Below are positions 7,613-15,302 of a DNA stretch of 50,884 nt, piece after piece. Below the pieces are notes generated by a model. It had not been told where the DNA came from. It saw only the letters and a list, made by a program, of their open reading frames with translations, and ran no database searches. The first letter of the stretch is position 1, and the number at the start of each line of letters is the position of its first letter. The translations under genes were made by a program, and so were the position numbers. Source of the DNA: an uncultured Eubacteriales bacterium (GTDB taxonomy: Bacteria > Bacillota > Clostridia > Oscillospirales > CAG-382); assembly GCA_934479825.1 (NCBI GenBank), contig CAKSOW010000018.1, positions 1-50,884 on the forward strand. Direction: 5' to 3'.

Positions 7613-7978
7613 ATGGATAGAAAAGCGGAATTTGACCGCTATATGATAGCGATAGCAAACGGTTGTGGCATTGTCGAGGAAAACATCGACAGTAATGCGA
7701 AACAGAAAATCATTGAGCACGGTCATTGGGCATATCAGCAGGTCAAGCAGATGTTCAACGACGAGTGCAACAATCTCGGCAGGTGGCTCTCGGGTGAGCC
7801 GTGCTTGGTGAAGCACCCCCGCAAGAAGAACACCTACGCAGAGCTTGAAATCGGTCACGACCACGAAACGCTCTACTATTTCCTTGAATACTGCAAGAGA
7901 TTGAGTGCAGGTGAAGAAATCGGAAACGTGCTCTTGGCGCAGGTGGCATTGATGGTCACGAGAAGTCAGAGTGCCTAA
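7613..7978 (+). CDS. Hypothetical protein of the mobile element (121 aa)
   Basis: ATG 7613 follows AGGAGG. The protein appears soluble and mostly helical, with Trp and His residues in the middle (HGHWAYQQVKQMFNDECNNLGRWLSG). No recognised domain, signal peptide or membrane segment is present. It is followed by a terminator hairpin that separates it from the PemK gene. The role is unknown; the context suggests an accessory protein of the integrative element. Confidence 0.6.
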   Translation: MDRKAEFDRYMIAIANGCGIVEENIDSNAKQKIIEHGHWAYQQVKQMFNDECNNLGRWLSGEPCLVKHPRKKNTYAELEIGHDHETLYYFLEYCKRLSAGEEIGNVLLAQVALMVTRSQSA

Positions 7979-7983
7979 AAATC

Positions 7984-8020
7984 TTGAACCCGTCGATGAA
8001 GGTCGGCGGGTTCTTTTATG
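7984..8020 (+). terminator. Terminator between the 121-aa gene and pemK
   Basis: GAACCCG pairs with CGGGTTC and is followed by TTTTAT. It may limit read-through into the toxin gene. Confidence 0.7.
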
Positions 8021-8033
8021 TGAAAGGAGCTTT

Positions 8034-8426
8034 ATGAATAAGAAGGTAAAAAGAGGTCAAATATATCGCGTTAATCTTGATCCCGTGGTCGGCTCGGAGC
8101 AAGGCGGCATCCGCCCTATGCTCATCGTACAGACGGACGGTTTCAACAAGTCGAGCACTACCGTAATTGCTATGGCGATCACGAGCAAGTTCAATAAGCG
8201 CAGAGATCTTGCGACTCACGTTGTCGTAAGATGCAACGAGCTGCCGCACGACTCCATCGTACTTGCGGAGCAGATCAGAACCTTGGATAAATCTCGCTTG
8301 GTCGAGTACATCGGCAGAGCGAGCAACAATACGATGAAGCGCGTCGATCACGCTATCGACGTGATTATGAAAACGAAAACCAAACATAACCACTACAAAA
8401 GATATAATCCCAACGAAAGGAGATAA
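8034..8426 (+). CDS. PemK/MazF family endoribonuclease toxin
   Basis: This 130-residue protein starts at ATG 8034, behind GAAAGGAG. A longer in-frame ORF from 7971 runs through the terminator and is unlikely. Family hallmarks are the N-terminal VKRGQIYRVNLDPVVGSEQGGIRPMLIVQ, the strand TVIAMAITSK, and SIVLAEQIRTLDKSRL, which supply the basic and Ser/Thr RNA-cleaving site of MazF toxins. Such enzymes cut mRNA at short sequences. No typical MazE or PemI antitoxin lies directly upstream. The next gene, 3 bases downstream, is an Xis-like protein. Whether it is a free toxin or has lost its partner cannot be told here. Confidence 0.88.
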   Translation: MNKKVKRGQIYRVNLDPVVGSEQGGIRPMLIVQTDGFNKSSTTVIAMAITSKFNKRRDLATHVVVRCNELPHDSIVLAEQIRTLDKSRLVEYIGRASNNTMKRVDHAIDVIMKTKTKHNHYKRYNPNERR

Positions 8427-8428
8427 CA

Positions 8429-8641
8429 ATGAATTTCAAAGAAGTATATCAGACGGTACTGAAGGACTATCCCGAAATAATGAGCGTGGAGGAAACGAGC
8501 GCGGCTCTCGGCGTAAGCACAAAGACCGTTTATAAAATGCTGAAGAACGGCACTATCCAAAATATGAAGGTCGGCAGATCGTACCGTGTTCCGAAGGTAC
8601 ATCTGCTTTCTTTTTTGAAAATCAATATGGCAAAGGCATAA
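8429..8641 (+). CDS. Excisionase-like helix-turn-helix protein
   Basis: This 70-residue protein starts behind GAAAGGAGATAACA. The fold signature MSVEETSAALGVSTKTVYKMLKNG followed by MKVGRSYRVPKVHLLSFL matches the excisionase-type (MerR-like) DNA-binding domain. Its position just before a tyrosine integrase gene matches xis of Tn916-like elements. It probably bends DNA at the element ends to favour excision and may bind the inverted repeats at 8653-8720. It could instead be the antitoxin-like regulator of the adjacent PemK. Confidence 0.78.
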   Translation: MNFKEVYQTVLKDYPEIMSVEETSAALGVSTKTVYKMLKNGTIQNMKVGRSYRVPKVHLLSFLKINMAKA

Positions 8642-8652
8642 AATAAAAATTC

Positions 8653-8720
8653 GCACATTGGACATTTGCAGCGCACCGTGATATAATGAGGGTGGTCAAC
8701 GGCAAGTGTCCAATTCGTGC
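8653..8720 (+). promoter_or_regulatory. Integrase promoter flanked by inverted TTGGACA boxes
   Basis: TTGGAC (8658-8663), 18 bp, TATAAT (8682-8687). The -35 lies inside the box TTGGACA (8658-8664), and its inverse TGTCCAA occurs at 8707-8713. The similarity extends outward (GCACATTGGACATTTGC versus the complement of GCAAGTGTCCAATTCGTGC). Paired boxes around a promoter suggest repression by a dimer, possibly the Xis-like protein or the integrase itself. Confidence 0.65.
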
Positions 8721-8744
8721 TACTACATTAAGGAGGTAATTATT

Positions 8745-9920
8745 ATGGTAGCAGGACATCTGCAAGAGAAAAAAGGTTATTTTTATATGGTATTGAACTA
8801 CACCGTGGGCGGTAAGCGCAAAACCAAGTGGATACCCACGGGATTGGTGGTGAAAGGCAACAAGAAAAAGGCTGAAGCATTGCTTTTGAAAACCCGACAG
8901 ACCTATGTACCCGAGGTTGAGGAAGAAGCGGTGGAGCTTTCCGGCGAGATTATGTTCGTGGACTTTCTCGCAATGTGGCTTGAAATAGCCAAGAGCACAA
9001 TCAAACTCACTACATACGCTTCTTATGCGGAAATGACGAATAAAATCATCATTCCTTATTTCAAGCCGTTGAAGCGTAGGCTCACCGAGGTAACGGCTGC
9101 TGATATTCAAAAATTCTACCTCGTTCAGCTTGAAAGAGTATCAGCTAACTCGGTCATCCACTATCACGCAATCATTCACAGAGCTATGAAATATGCGGTC
9201 AAAACAGACTTGATTATTTTCAACCCCGTGGATAAGGTGGACAGACCGAAGAAGAACGAATTTCAAGGCAGCTTCTACACCGAGGACGAGATACAAGACT
9301 TGTTTGAGGTGGCGAGAGGAACGAAGCTTGAATTGCCAATCGTATTGGCGGCGTTCTACGGACTTCGCCGTAGTGAGGTTCTCGGACTCAAATGGGATGC
9401 TATCGACTTTCAGCAGAATACCATCACCATCAAGCACACACTTACATCTTGCAAAATCGACGGCAAGAAGGTAGAAGTGGCGACCGACACGACGAAAACC
9501 AAGTCGAGCCGCAGAACACTCCCTTTGATACCTCAATTCAGAGCGTTGCTTTTGCAAAGATGGGAGATGCAGGAAGAATACAAGAGAGTATGTGGTAGCT
9601 GCTACAATACGAAATATCTTGAATATATCTGCGTCGATGAAATGGGCAATATCATTCCACCGAACTATTTGAGCGAAGCCTTCCCGAAGCTCCTTGCACG
9701 TCACGGTATGCGGCACATCAGATTTCACGATCTCCGTCACACCTGCGCGTCAATGCTTCTGAAGAACGGTGTACCGATGAAGCAAATTCAAGAATGGCTT
9801 GGACACTCTGATTTCAGCACAACAGCAAACATCTATGCACACTTAGACTACAACTCCAAACTCAACTCCGCCGAAGCTATGGTGACGGGAATGAGGGCGG
9901 CTCTGACCACGGTTTCATAA
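8745..9920 (+). CDS. Tyrosine recombinase/integrase (Tn916 Int type)
   Basis: This 391-residue protein starts at ATG 8745 behind AAGGAGG. It has an N-terminal arm-binding domain (MVAGHLQEKKGYFYMVLNY), a core-binding SAM-like domain (about residues 75-165), and a catalytic domain. The catalytic residues are visible: Arg in YGLRRSEVLGL, Lys in KTKSSRR, His-x-x-Arg in HDLRHTCASM, His in GHSDF, and the nucleophile Tyr in NIYAHL. The length is normal. It ends 53 bases from the 3' end of tRNA-Ser, the usual position for an integrase using a tRNA gene as its target. It appears intact. Confidence 0.95.
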   Translation: MVAGHLQEKKGYFYMVLNYTVGGKRKTKWIPTGLVVKGNKKKAEALLLKTRQTYVPEVEEEAVELSGEIMFVDFLAMWLEIAKSTIKLTTYASYAEMTNKIIIPYFKPLKRRLTEVTAADIQKFYLVQLERVSANSVIHYHAIIHRAMKYAVKTDLIIFNPVDKVDRPKKNEFQGSFYTEDEIQDLFEVARGTKLELPIVLAAFYGLRRSEVLGLKWDAIDFQQNTITIKHTLTSCKIDGKKVEVATDTTKTKSSRRTLPLIPQFRALLLQRWEMQEEYKRVCGSCYNTKYLEYICVDEMGNIIPPNYLSEAFPKLLARHGMRHIRFHDLRHTCASMLLKNGVPMKQIQEWLGHSDFSTTANIYAHLDYNSKLNSAEAMVTGMRAALTTVS

Positions 9921-9921
9921 G

Positions 9922-9969
9922 TCAAAAAAAGGCGAAAAAAATGAGCCTGCAAATTGACTTTGCAGGCTC
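9922..9969 (-). terminator. Terminator of the tRNA-Ser transcript
   Basis: Reading the minus strand, GAGCCTGCAAA pairs with TTTGCAGGCTC (5-base loop) and is followed by A then seven T residues and more T-rich sequence. It lies 5 bases past the tRNA 3' end and blocks antisense entry into the integrase gene. Confidence 0.85.
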
Positions 9970-9973
9970 GGTG

Positions 9974-10062
9974 TGGCGGAGAGAGAGGGATTCGAACCCT
10001 CGTGAGATTGCTCTCAAACGCATTTCGAGTGCGCCCCGTTATGACCACTTCGATATCTCTCC
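9974..10062 (-). tRNA. tRNA-Ser (anticodon CGA)
   Basis: The complement folds as an 89-nt class II tRNA. Acceptor GGAGAGA pairs with TCTCTCC, the discriminator is G, and CCA is encoded. The D-arm contains GGTCATAACGG, the anticodon loop is CTCGAAA with anticodon CGA (reads UCG), a long variable arm follows, and the T-loop is GGTTCGAATCC. The long variable arm is the serine identity element. Two partial copies of its 5' half lie upstream, between it and the nearest strong promoter. Confidence 0.96.
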
Positions 10063-10065
10063 GTG

Positions 10066-10128
10066 TTTATTTTAGCTCTCTACTGTTCTTATTCAACCTC
10101 GGAAATTGGAGAGAACAGTAGGAGAGAA
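10066..10128. repeat. Imperfect inverted repeat upstream of tRNA-Ser
   Basis: CTCTCTACTGTTCT and AGAACAGTAGGAGAG face each other across about 24 bases with one unpaired base. It lies between the intact tRNA and the second 5'-half copy. It could be a recombinase arm-site pair or a processing hairpin in the tRNA precursor. Confidence 0.55.
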
Positions 10129-10213
10129 CTAACGTATTAAGTTTTATTTGAACTGCGGAAAACCCTTATAAATCAAGGGATTTAAGGTGGGAGGTTCCAA
10201 AGTGACTACAAAA

Positions 10214-10253
10214 TTTCGAGTGCGCCCCGTTATGACCACTTCGATACTTCTCC
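10214..10253 (-). repeat. tRNA-Ser 5'-half copy (second att-like site)
   Basis: This 40-bp copy of bases 10023-10062 (anticodon loop to 5' end of tRNA-Ser) has 38 of 40 positions identical. The tRNA 3' half is missing. It is followed (minus strand) by an arm sequence with GGAACCTCCC and CCCTTGATTT, shared with the next copy. It is most likely a relic attachment site. Confidence 0.8.
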
Positions 10254-10416
10254 AAATATGAAATTGTTTTATATGTCAGCCCCAATGAATTTGGCAAAAA
10301 TAAAATTTAAGGCAAATACAAGGGCAAAACAAGCGAAAATTAGTAAAAAACAAAATTACAGAAACCGCATAAAATCAAGGGTTTCGGGCTACGGGAGTTC
10401 CATTAGACGTAGAAGC

Positions 10417-10456
10417 TTTCGAGTCAGGGCCGTTATGACCTCTTCGATACCTGTCC
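10417..10456 (-). repeat. Diverged tRNA-Ser 5'-half copy next to the tRNA promoter
   Basis: About 33 of 40 positions match bases 10023-10062, including the D-arm core and the CTCGAAA anticodon loop. The changes cluster in the anticodon and acceptor stems. It has no 3' half. It sits where a native tRNA would start relative to the promoter at 10488-10516, so it may be the original host 5' half, displaced from its 3' half by integration. Confidence 0.75.
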
Positions 10457-10487
10457 GTATAGAATTCTGTGTTTCCACAGCTTTTAT

Positions 10488-10516
10488 ATTATACATGACT
10501 TTGCACACTTTGTCAA
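10488..10516 (-). promoter_or_regulatory. Consensus promoter reading toward tRNA-Ser
   Basis: On the minus strand TTGACA (10516-10511), 17 bp, TATAAT (10493-10488). It is a perfect consensus, and its start site would lie just before the diverged 5'-half copy. It is the only strong promoter seen upstream of the intact tRNA, about 425 bases away. Confidence 0.8.
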
Positions 10517-10561
10517 GCCCTTTTAAAAACTTTCCGCAGGGTTCGATGAAAAAATTTCCGT

Positions 10562-10603
10562 CAAAAACAAGACGTGCAGAAACAATTTACTCATTCCTGC
10601 ACG
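10562..10603 (-). terminator. Terminator of the GH42 gene
   Basis: On the minus strand CGTGCAG pairs with CTGCACG and is followed by TCTTGTTTTTGA. It lies 20 bases past the GH42 stop. Confidence 0.7.
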
Positions 10604-10622
10604 CTTTACCGGTTAATCTTTT

Positions 10623-12683
10623 CTATCCGATTTTATGTTTCAATACTTTTACTCCGTATTTTTCAAGTGTCACAGAGCCGGTATATGTCTTTCCGTCCAA
10701 CAGGTCGGTGTATTCTCCGCTATCCAATGCGACGGAACGGTTTTCTAACGCATAATTGGTGATAAAGACATATTCATAGTCTCCGTCGGTACGCGATAGG
10801 ACTTTGACGTCCTGCGGCAGCTCGGCGGCAATGATCTTATGAACTCCGGACTGTGCCGCAATGGCGTTTACGATTTTTTCGGTTTCTTCGGCGTTTTGGC
10901 GTGTACCGATAAAATACGCTTTGCCCTGGCCATAGGCATTGACCGTGATACAAGGTGTTCCGGCATAGTATTCGGCCGTATAGCGTGCGATAACCTCCGC
11001 GCCCTCGGGATGGATCACTTCACAGAAATCGCGCGATTCAAATGTTCCGGAAAGACCAAGTTCGTTTTCTTCATATTTATTTTGCATGTGCTCATTATCG
11101 TGCAGAACATCCATTTCCTCTGCCCAGATACCGAAAATCTTCCGCAGTTTACCGCCCGGAAAACCGCCGAGATGTACCAAATCGTTCTCGTTTACATATC
11201 CGGTCATATAGGTACAAACAAGCGTACCGCCCTCGCGTACATACTTTTCGAGAAGGTCTGTTGTTTTTTCACTTGTCATATAGAGCATAGGGGCAACAAG
11301 CAGTTTATAGCGTGAAAAATCGCCCTCGCGCGGCACAAAATCCACATTTCGTGCATGATTGAAAAAGCCGCGGTAAAAATCTTTTGCCGTTTCATAATAT
11401 TTGCGGTCGTGTTTGAAACCCTGAAAATCGGCTATGGCCCATTCGTTTTCCCAATCGTAGACAATGCCGGCTTCGGCCGGTGTATCCGTCCCGATGATCT
11501 CATCCAGTTTTGCAAGATCCTTGCCAAGCTCCGCTACTTCACGGAATACGCGCGTGTTTTCACTGCCTTCGTGGTCAACGACTGCGCCGTGAAATTTTTC
11601 GGAGGCGCCGCGCGATTTGCGCCATTGGAAATACTGGATGGTGTCGGCACCGTGTGCGACGGTCTGCAACGACGCCAGACGGTGCATGCCGGGACGTTTC
11701 ATTTTATTGATGTTTGCCCAGTTGACGCAGCTTGGCGTGCTTTCCATCAACATGAACGGCCGGCGCAAAAGCGAACGCATGAGGTCATGCTTAAAGCCGA
11801 TGTCCACTGCCGTTTCCGCGTCGGACATATTGGCGGCGTGATATTGCGGATAGGCGTCCCAGGAAACCACATCGATGTGCTTGGCCATTTCAAAATAGTT
11901 CAAATACCGGTATGTTCCCATAAGGTTGGTGGTAATCGGAATGTTCGGTGCATATTGGCGCAGCACAGCCGCCTCGCTGTCGAGAAAATCGCAGGTGTTC
12001 CACGTCGTAAAACGCATCCAATCCAAATTCAGACCATGGACATACAGCTCGCCTAACGGACCGGGCGGGTCGATCTGGTCAAAATCGTTGTAGGTGTGGC
12101 TCCAAAATGTGGTCCACCATTCACGGTTGAGTTCCTTGATATCATTGTGATATTTATCGCGTAAGAACGAACGGAACTTCTGCCGGCATTTTTCGCAATA
12201 GCAGAAACCGCCGAATTCATTGGAAATGTGCCACATTTTCACGCCGGGATGATTGGCAAAGCGTTCGGCAAGCACCCGGTCGATCCGGGCAACTTTTTCG
12301 CGAAAGACCGGGGAGGTCATGCAGTGGTTTTGACGGACGCCATGCGTGCGTTTGTCTCCGTTGGATTCGGTGCGGCATGCTTCGGGGTAGGCGAGGTCTA
12401 ACCAGGCCGGGCGTGCGCCGGAGGGGGTAGCCAGTACGGTGTAAATGCCGTTTTTGTAAAGGTTATCAACAATTTCTTCCAGCCAGTCGAGATGGAATGC
12501 GCCCTCACGCGGTTCGAGCGCCGACCAGGCAAAAATGGCGACGGTAGCGCTGTTGATTCCGGCAAGTTTCATAAGCCGGATATCTTCGGACAGAATTTCC
12601 GGGTAATCTAACCATTGATCGGGGTTGTAGTCGCCGCCATGGATCATGTGCGGCACATCTTTAAAAATAGGCGGATATTTCAT
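10623..12683 (-). CDS. Beta-galactosidase, glycoside hydrolase family 42
   Basis: This 686-residue protein has the full GH42 length: an N-terminal TIM barrel (HGGDYNPDQWLDYPEI at the start), a trimerisation-like middle domain, and a short C-terminal beta domain. The acid/base is Glu156 in WHISNEFGG. The nucleophile Glu lies in FMLMESTPSCVNW near residue 320. A Cys cluster after the acid/base (CYCEKC) matches the zinc site known in several GH42 enzymes. There is no signal peptide, so it is cytoplasmic and would hydrolyse imported beta-galactosides. AGGAGATC precedes the ATG. It is transcribed divergently from the gene at 13037. Confidence 0.95.
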   Translation of the reverse strand: MKYPPIFKDVPHMIHGGDYNPDQWLDYPEILSEDIRLMKLAGINSATVAIFAWSALEPREGAFHLDWLEEIVDNLYKNGIYTVLATPSGARPAWLDLAYPEACRTESNGDKRTHGVRQNHCMTSPVFREKVARIDRVLAERFANHPGVKMWHISNEFGGFCYCEKCRQKFRSFLRDKYHNDIKELNREWWTTFWSHTYNDFDQIDPPGPLGELYVHGLNLDWMRFTTWNTCDFLDSEAAVLRQYAPNIPITTNLMGTYRYLNYFEMAKHIDVVSWDAYPQYHAANMSDAETAVDIGFKHDLMRSLLRRPFMLMESTPSCVNWANINKMKRPGMHRLASLQTVAHGADTIQYFQWRKSRGASEKFHGAVVDHEGSENTRVFREVAELGKDLAKLDEIIGTDTPAEAGIVYDWENEWAIADFQGFKHDRKYYETAKDFYRGFFNHARNVDFVPREGDFSRYKLLVAPMLYMTSEKTTDLLEKYVREGGTLVCTYMTGYVNENDLVHLGGFPGGKLRKIFGIWAEEMDVLHDNEHMQNKYEENELGLSGTFESRDFCEVIHPEGAEVIARYTAEYYAGTPCITVNAYGQGKAYFIGTRQNAEETEKIVNAIAAQSGVHKIIAAELPQDVKVLSRTDGDYEYVFITNYALENRSVALDSGEYTDLLDGKTYTGSVTLEKYGVKVLKHKIG

Positions 12684-12730
12684 GCGGGATCTCCTTTTTT
12701 ATAAGTATAGGTACAGCTTTTGATAAAACC

Positions 12731-12759
12731 AGTATAACAGCGCACAGACGGTGTGTCAA
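12731..12759 (-). promoter_or_regulatory. Promoter of the GH42 gene
   Basis: Minus strand TTGACA (12759-12754), 17 bp, TATACT (12736-12731). It is about 50 bases from the start codon. The rest of 12760-13036 is A/T-rich and holds no clear operator that I can see. Confidence 0.8.
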
Positions 12760-13036
12760 GTGCAAAAAACATTTTTTTGGTGCGTATTTTGCTGTACAAA
12801 ACAGAAAAATCGTTTTTTCGCTGTGAAGTGTTCTTGGAAGGTGGTTGTTTTTCGACGAAGCAGTGATGTTTTCAGCCGCCATTGATTTCGGACGAAAACC
12901 GGTACATTTTCTTGACAATTATACACAAAAAACAGAAATTTGCCGAGAGATTCTTGATTTCCGAAAATAGATGTGGTAGTATTACAGTATCGGCTGTACA
13001 GTGCCGAAAAATGAAGAAAATGAGGAAAAATGTGAA

Positions 13037-14779
13037 ATGAATCCGTATTACGACTTGCTGAAATCCTGGTGCGATCGCTTAATCGAATTGCAATTAACCG
13101 ACACAAACGAAAAAATCATGACAGGTGGCATCCTTTGCCCATCTTGTGCCATGATACACGGTCGTATCGGCGATGCCGTGTATCCCTTCGTTCTTTTGTA
13201 CGACCAAACAAAGGATGAAAAATATCTGAATGCCGCAAAGCTTGTGATGCGGTGGACAAAGAATAATACGTTTCGTCGGGTCGGATGCTATGGCAACGAC
13301 AAACTCTCCACGTGGTGTGCAACCACCGCCTTTTTTGCCACCGCCTTGGGAAAAACGCTGTTGTATCACGGTAAATGCCTGGATACGGACACGTATGATG
13401 CATGGTATAACGAGTTTCTGCAAATGATCGCCTTTTGTGAGGATTATCTGCCGAAAATCGGCGCAAACATCAATTATTATGCCGCGTTTTCCGCTTTGAA
13501 TGCCTTGGCATTCAAATTGACCGGCAACGAGTCCTACAAGCCGAAGGCCTACCATTGGGCAGCTTATGTCAAGGAACAGATTGATGAAGATTTCCTGCTT
13601 GCCGGAGAGGGTGAATACGGAGCTGTGACACCAAAGGGATGCGTCTATGTTGACCTTGGCTATAACGTGGAGGAATCGCTGGTTTCTCTGGTCGAGTTCG
13701 CCTATTTTGTCGGCGATGACGCGTATATGCAGCTTGCCGAAAAAACGTATAAGGCGCATATTCGCTTTATGCTTCCGGACGGTGCTTGGGATAACTCTTG
13801 GGGAACACGTGCCAACAAGTGGACGTATTGGGGAAGCCGCACATCTGACGGTGCCGGCGGCGCGTTGTCGATTCTTGCCGCACGTGATGCTGTGTTTGCC
13901 GAAGCTGCCGAACGCAACTTTGAGCTGCTATGCCGCTGTACGAAAAACGGACATTTGTTCGGCGGCCCGATGTACGCCTCCTATGGCGAAGCTCCATGCG
14001 TACACCATGCGTTTGCTCACGCAAAAAGCCTGTGCGATATGATCAATCACGGCTTTTCGGTTAAAAAGCATGTGCCGTTGCCGCGTGATGCAAGAAATTC
14101 CCTGCAAAGCTATTTGAAACAGCACGTGTGGCTGATTTCGCAAGGCAATTTGCGCGTGACTGCTACCGACTGCGATGCAGTCTGCTATAAGGGTGCGTCA
14201 GTTTCGGGCGGTACGCTTTCGTGTGTGTGGCATGAAAAAATCGGATTAGTGTTCTATGCGGTCACGGCAGAATATGTCCAAACCGAATCGTATAATATGC
14301 AGCTGTCGTTTACCGACCTTGCTATGACCAACTGTGCCATTCGCATTGTTAAAGACAGAACGCAAAGCGTCAACGATAAGAATGCCGTGATGACCGTGAC
14401 GCAAACAGATAACATGACACACGTGCATTCGGATGGTATTTTGAAGGATATATCTTTTGTCGGTCATGTGCCCTATTCACTCGATTATGAGATTTACGAT
14501 AACCGCATTGTCCTTACGGCAACAGCCGGTGAGGATGCCGTGCTGTACTTGCCTGTCGTGTGTGACGCTGATGAACAGCCCGTCCTTACCGATGGTGTGT
14601 TTTCCATAAAGCGTGCCGGCGGCACTGTCAGAATTGCCGCATCCGATCAGGCTGTGCAATATGAAAGCACGAACCCTGTCAAGCACTTCCATGTTATCGG
14701 CGGCTTCGGCAATGTGCCGATCTGCGTAAAGCTGAGTGCCGGAAAGCCAACACGTGTCTTTGTGGAATTCGGCGAATAA
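13037..14779 (+). CDS. Uncharacterised protein, probable alpha-toroid carbohydrate-active enzyme
   Basis: This 580-residue protein starts at ATG 13037 (MNPYYDLLKSWCDRLIELQ), behind TGAGGA. A GTG at 13001 in frame is less likely. Residues about 1-340 form repeated helical hairpins with aromatic and acidic motifs typical of six-hairpin glycosidases or lyases (DAVYPFVLLYDQTKDEKYLNAA; LPDGAWDNSWGTRANKWTYWGSRTSDG). A beta-sandwich-like C-terminal region follows (about 365-580). There is no signal peptide. Divergence from a GH42 gene supports a sugar-related job. I do not recognise the family, and the catalytic residues cannot be assigned. Confidence 0.6.
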   Translation: MNPYYDLLKSWCDRLIELQLTDTNEKIMTGGILCPSCAMIHGRIGDAVYPFVLLYDQTKDEKYLNAAKLVMRWTKNNTFRRVGCYGNDKLSTWCATTAFFATALGKTLLYHGKCLDTDTYDAWYNEFLQMIAFCEDYLPKIGANINYYAAFSALNALAFKLTGNESYKPKAYHWAAYVKEQIDEDFLLAGEGEYGAVTPKGCVYVDLGYNVEESLVSLVEFAYFVGDDAYMQLAEKTYKAHIRFMLPDGAWDNSWGTRANKWTYWGSRTSDGAGGALSILAARDAVFAEAAERNFELLCRCTKNGHLFGGPMYASYGEAPCVHHAFAHAKSLCDMINHGFSVKKHVPLPRDARNSLQSYLKQHVWLISQGNLRVTATDCDAVCYKGASVSGGTLSCVWHEKIGLVFYAVTAEYVQTESYNMQLSFTDLAMTNCAIRIVKDRTQSVNDKNAVMTVTQTDNMTHVHSDGILKDISFVGHVPYSLDYEIYDNRIVLTATAGEDAVLYLPVVCDADEQPVLTDGVFSIKRAGGTVRIAASDQAVQYESTNPVKHFHVIGGFGNVPICVKLSAGKPTRVFVEFGE

Positions 14780-14848
14780 CCAATGCTGCGCTGCGGGAGA
14801 AAATGCAAAAATAAAAAACACGCAAGAAAAGAAAATTGCATTTTCCTC

Positions 14849-14877
14849 TTGACAAATGCATTTTTGTGCAGTATAAT
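14849..14877 (+). promoter_or_regulatory. Promoter of the ylxM-ffh operon
   Basis: TTGACA (14849-14854), 17 bp, TATAAT (14872-14877), both consensus. Confidence 0.88.
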
Positions 14878-14932
14878 ATAAAAGCTGTAAAGAAAAACAC
14901 TTTACAGTCTGCAAGGAGTCGGAGTCACGGAC

Positions 14933-15268
14933 ATGAAAAACGAAAGAATACGCCTTTCTTTGCTTTGCGACATTTACGGCTCGCTTCTTTCCGAAAAGCA
15001 GCGCAATGCGCTTGATCTATATTGCAACGAAGATTTATCGCTGTCGGAGATTGCCGAAAACACAGGCATTTCCCGTCAGGGTGTGCGCGACCAATTGACG
15101 CACGCCGAAACGCAGCTCACGTTTTATGAAGAAAAGTTGGGTTTGCTTGAAAAAAACGCGGCAGTTTCCGAAATTCTTTCCGATATAAGCGGCAGGGAGA
15201 GCGTCAAAACGGACGCGGTTCTCGCCGAAAGGCTGTCAGAACTGAAAACAGTCTTGAATTTAGAGTAA
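14933..15268 (+). CDS. ylxM: YlxM/UPF0122 helix-turn-helix protein
   Basis: This 111-residue protein has a sigma-region-4-like helix-turn-helix near its N-terminus (LSEIAENTGISRQGVRDQLTHAETQL), matching the YlxM family, which is nearly always encoded just upstream of ffh in Firmicutes and is thought to influence the signal recognition particle. Length and position are typical. It is 34 bases from ffh and probably in the same transcript. Confidence 0.92.
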   Translation: MKNERIRLSLLCDIYGSLLSEKQRNALDLYCNEDLSLSEIAENTGISRQGVRDQLTHAETQLTFYEEKLGLLEKNAAVSEILSDISGRESVKTDAVLAERLSELKTVLNLE

Positions 15269-15302
15269 TTCCACCCATCAAGTCCCACAGGTAAGGAGCG
15301 TT

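Noticed and set aside
10258..10755. 165-codon ORF across the half-tRNA copies
   Set aside because: It runs through the tRNA relics and promoter and into the GH42 gene on the opposite strand, with no ribosome site.
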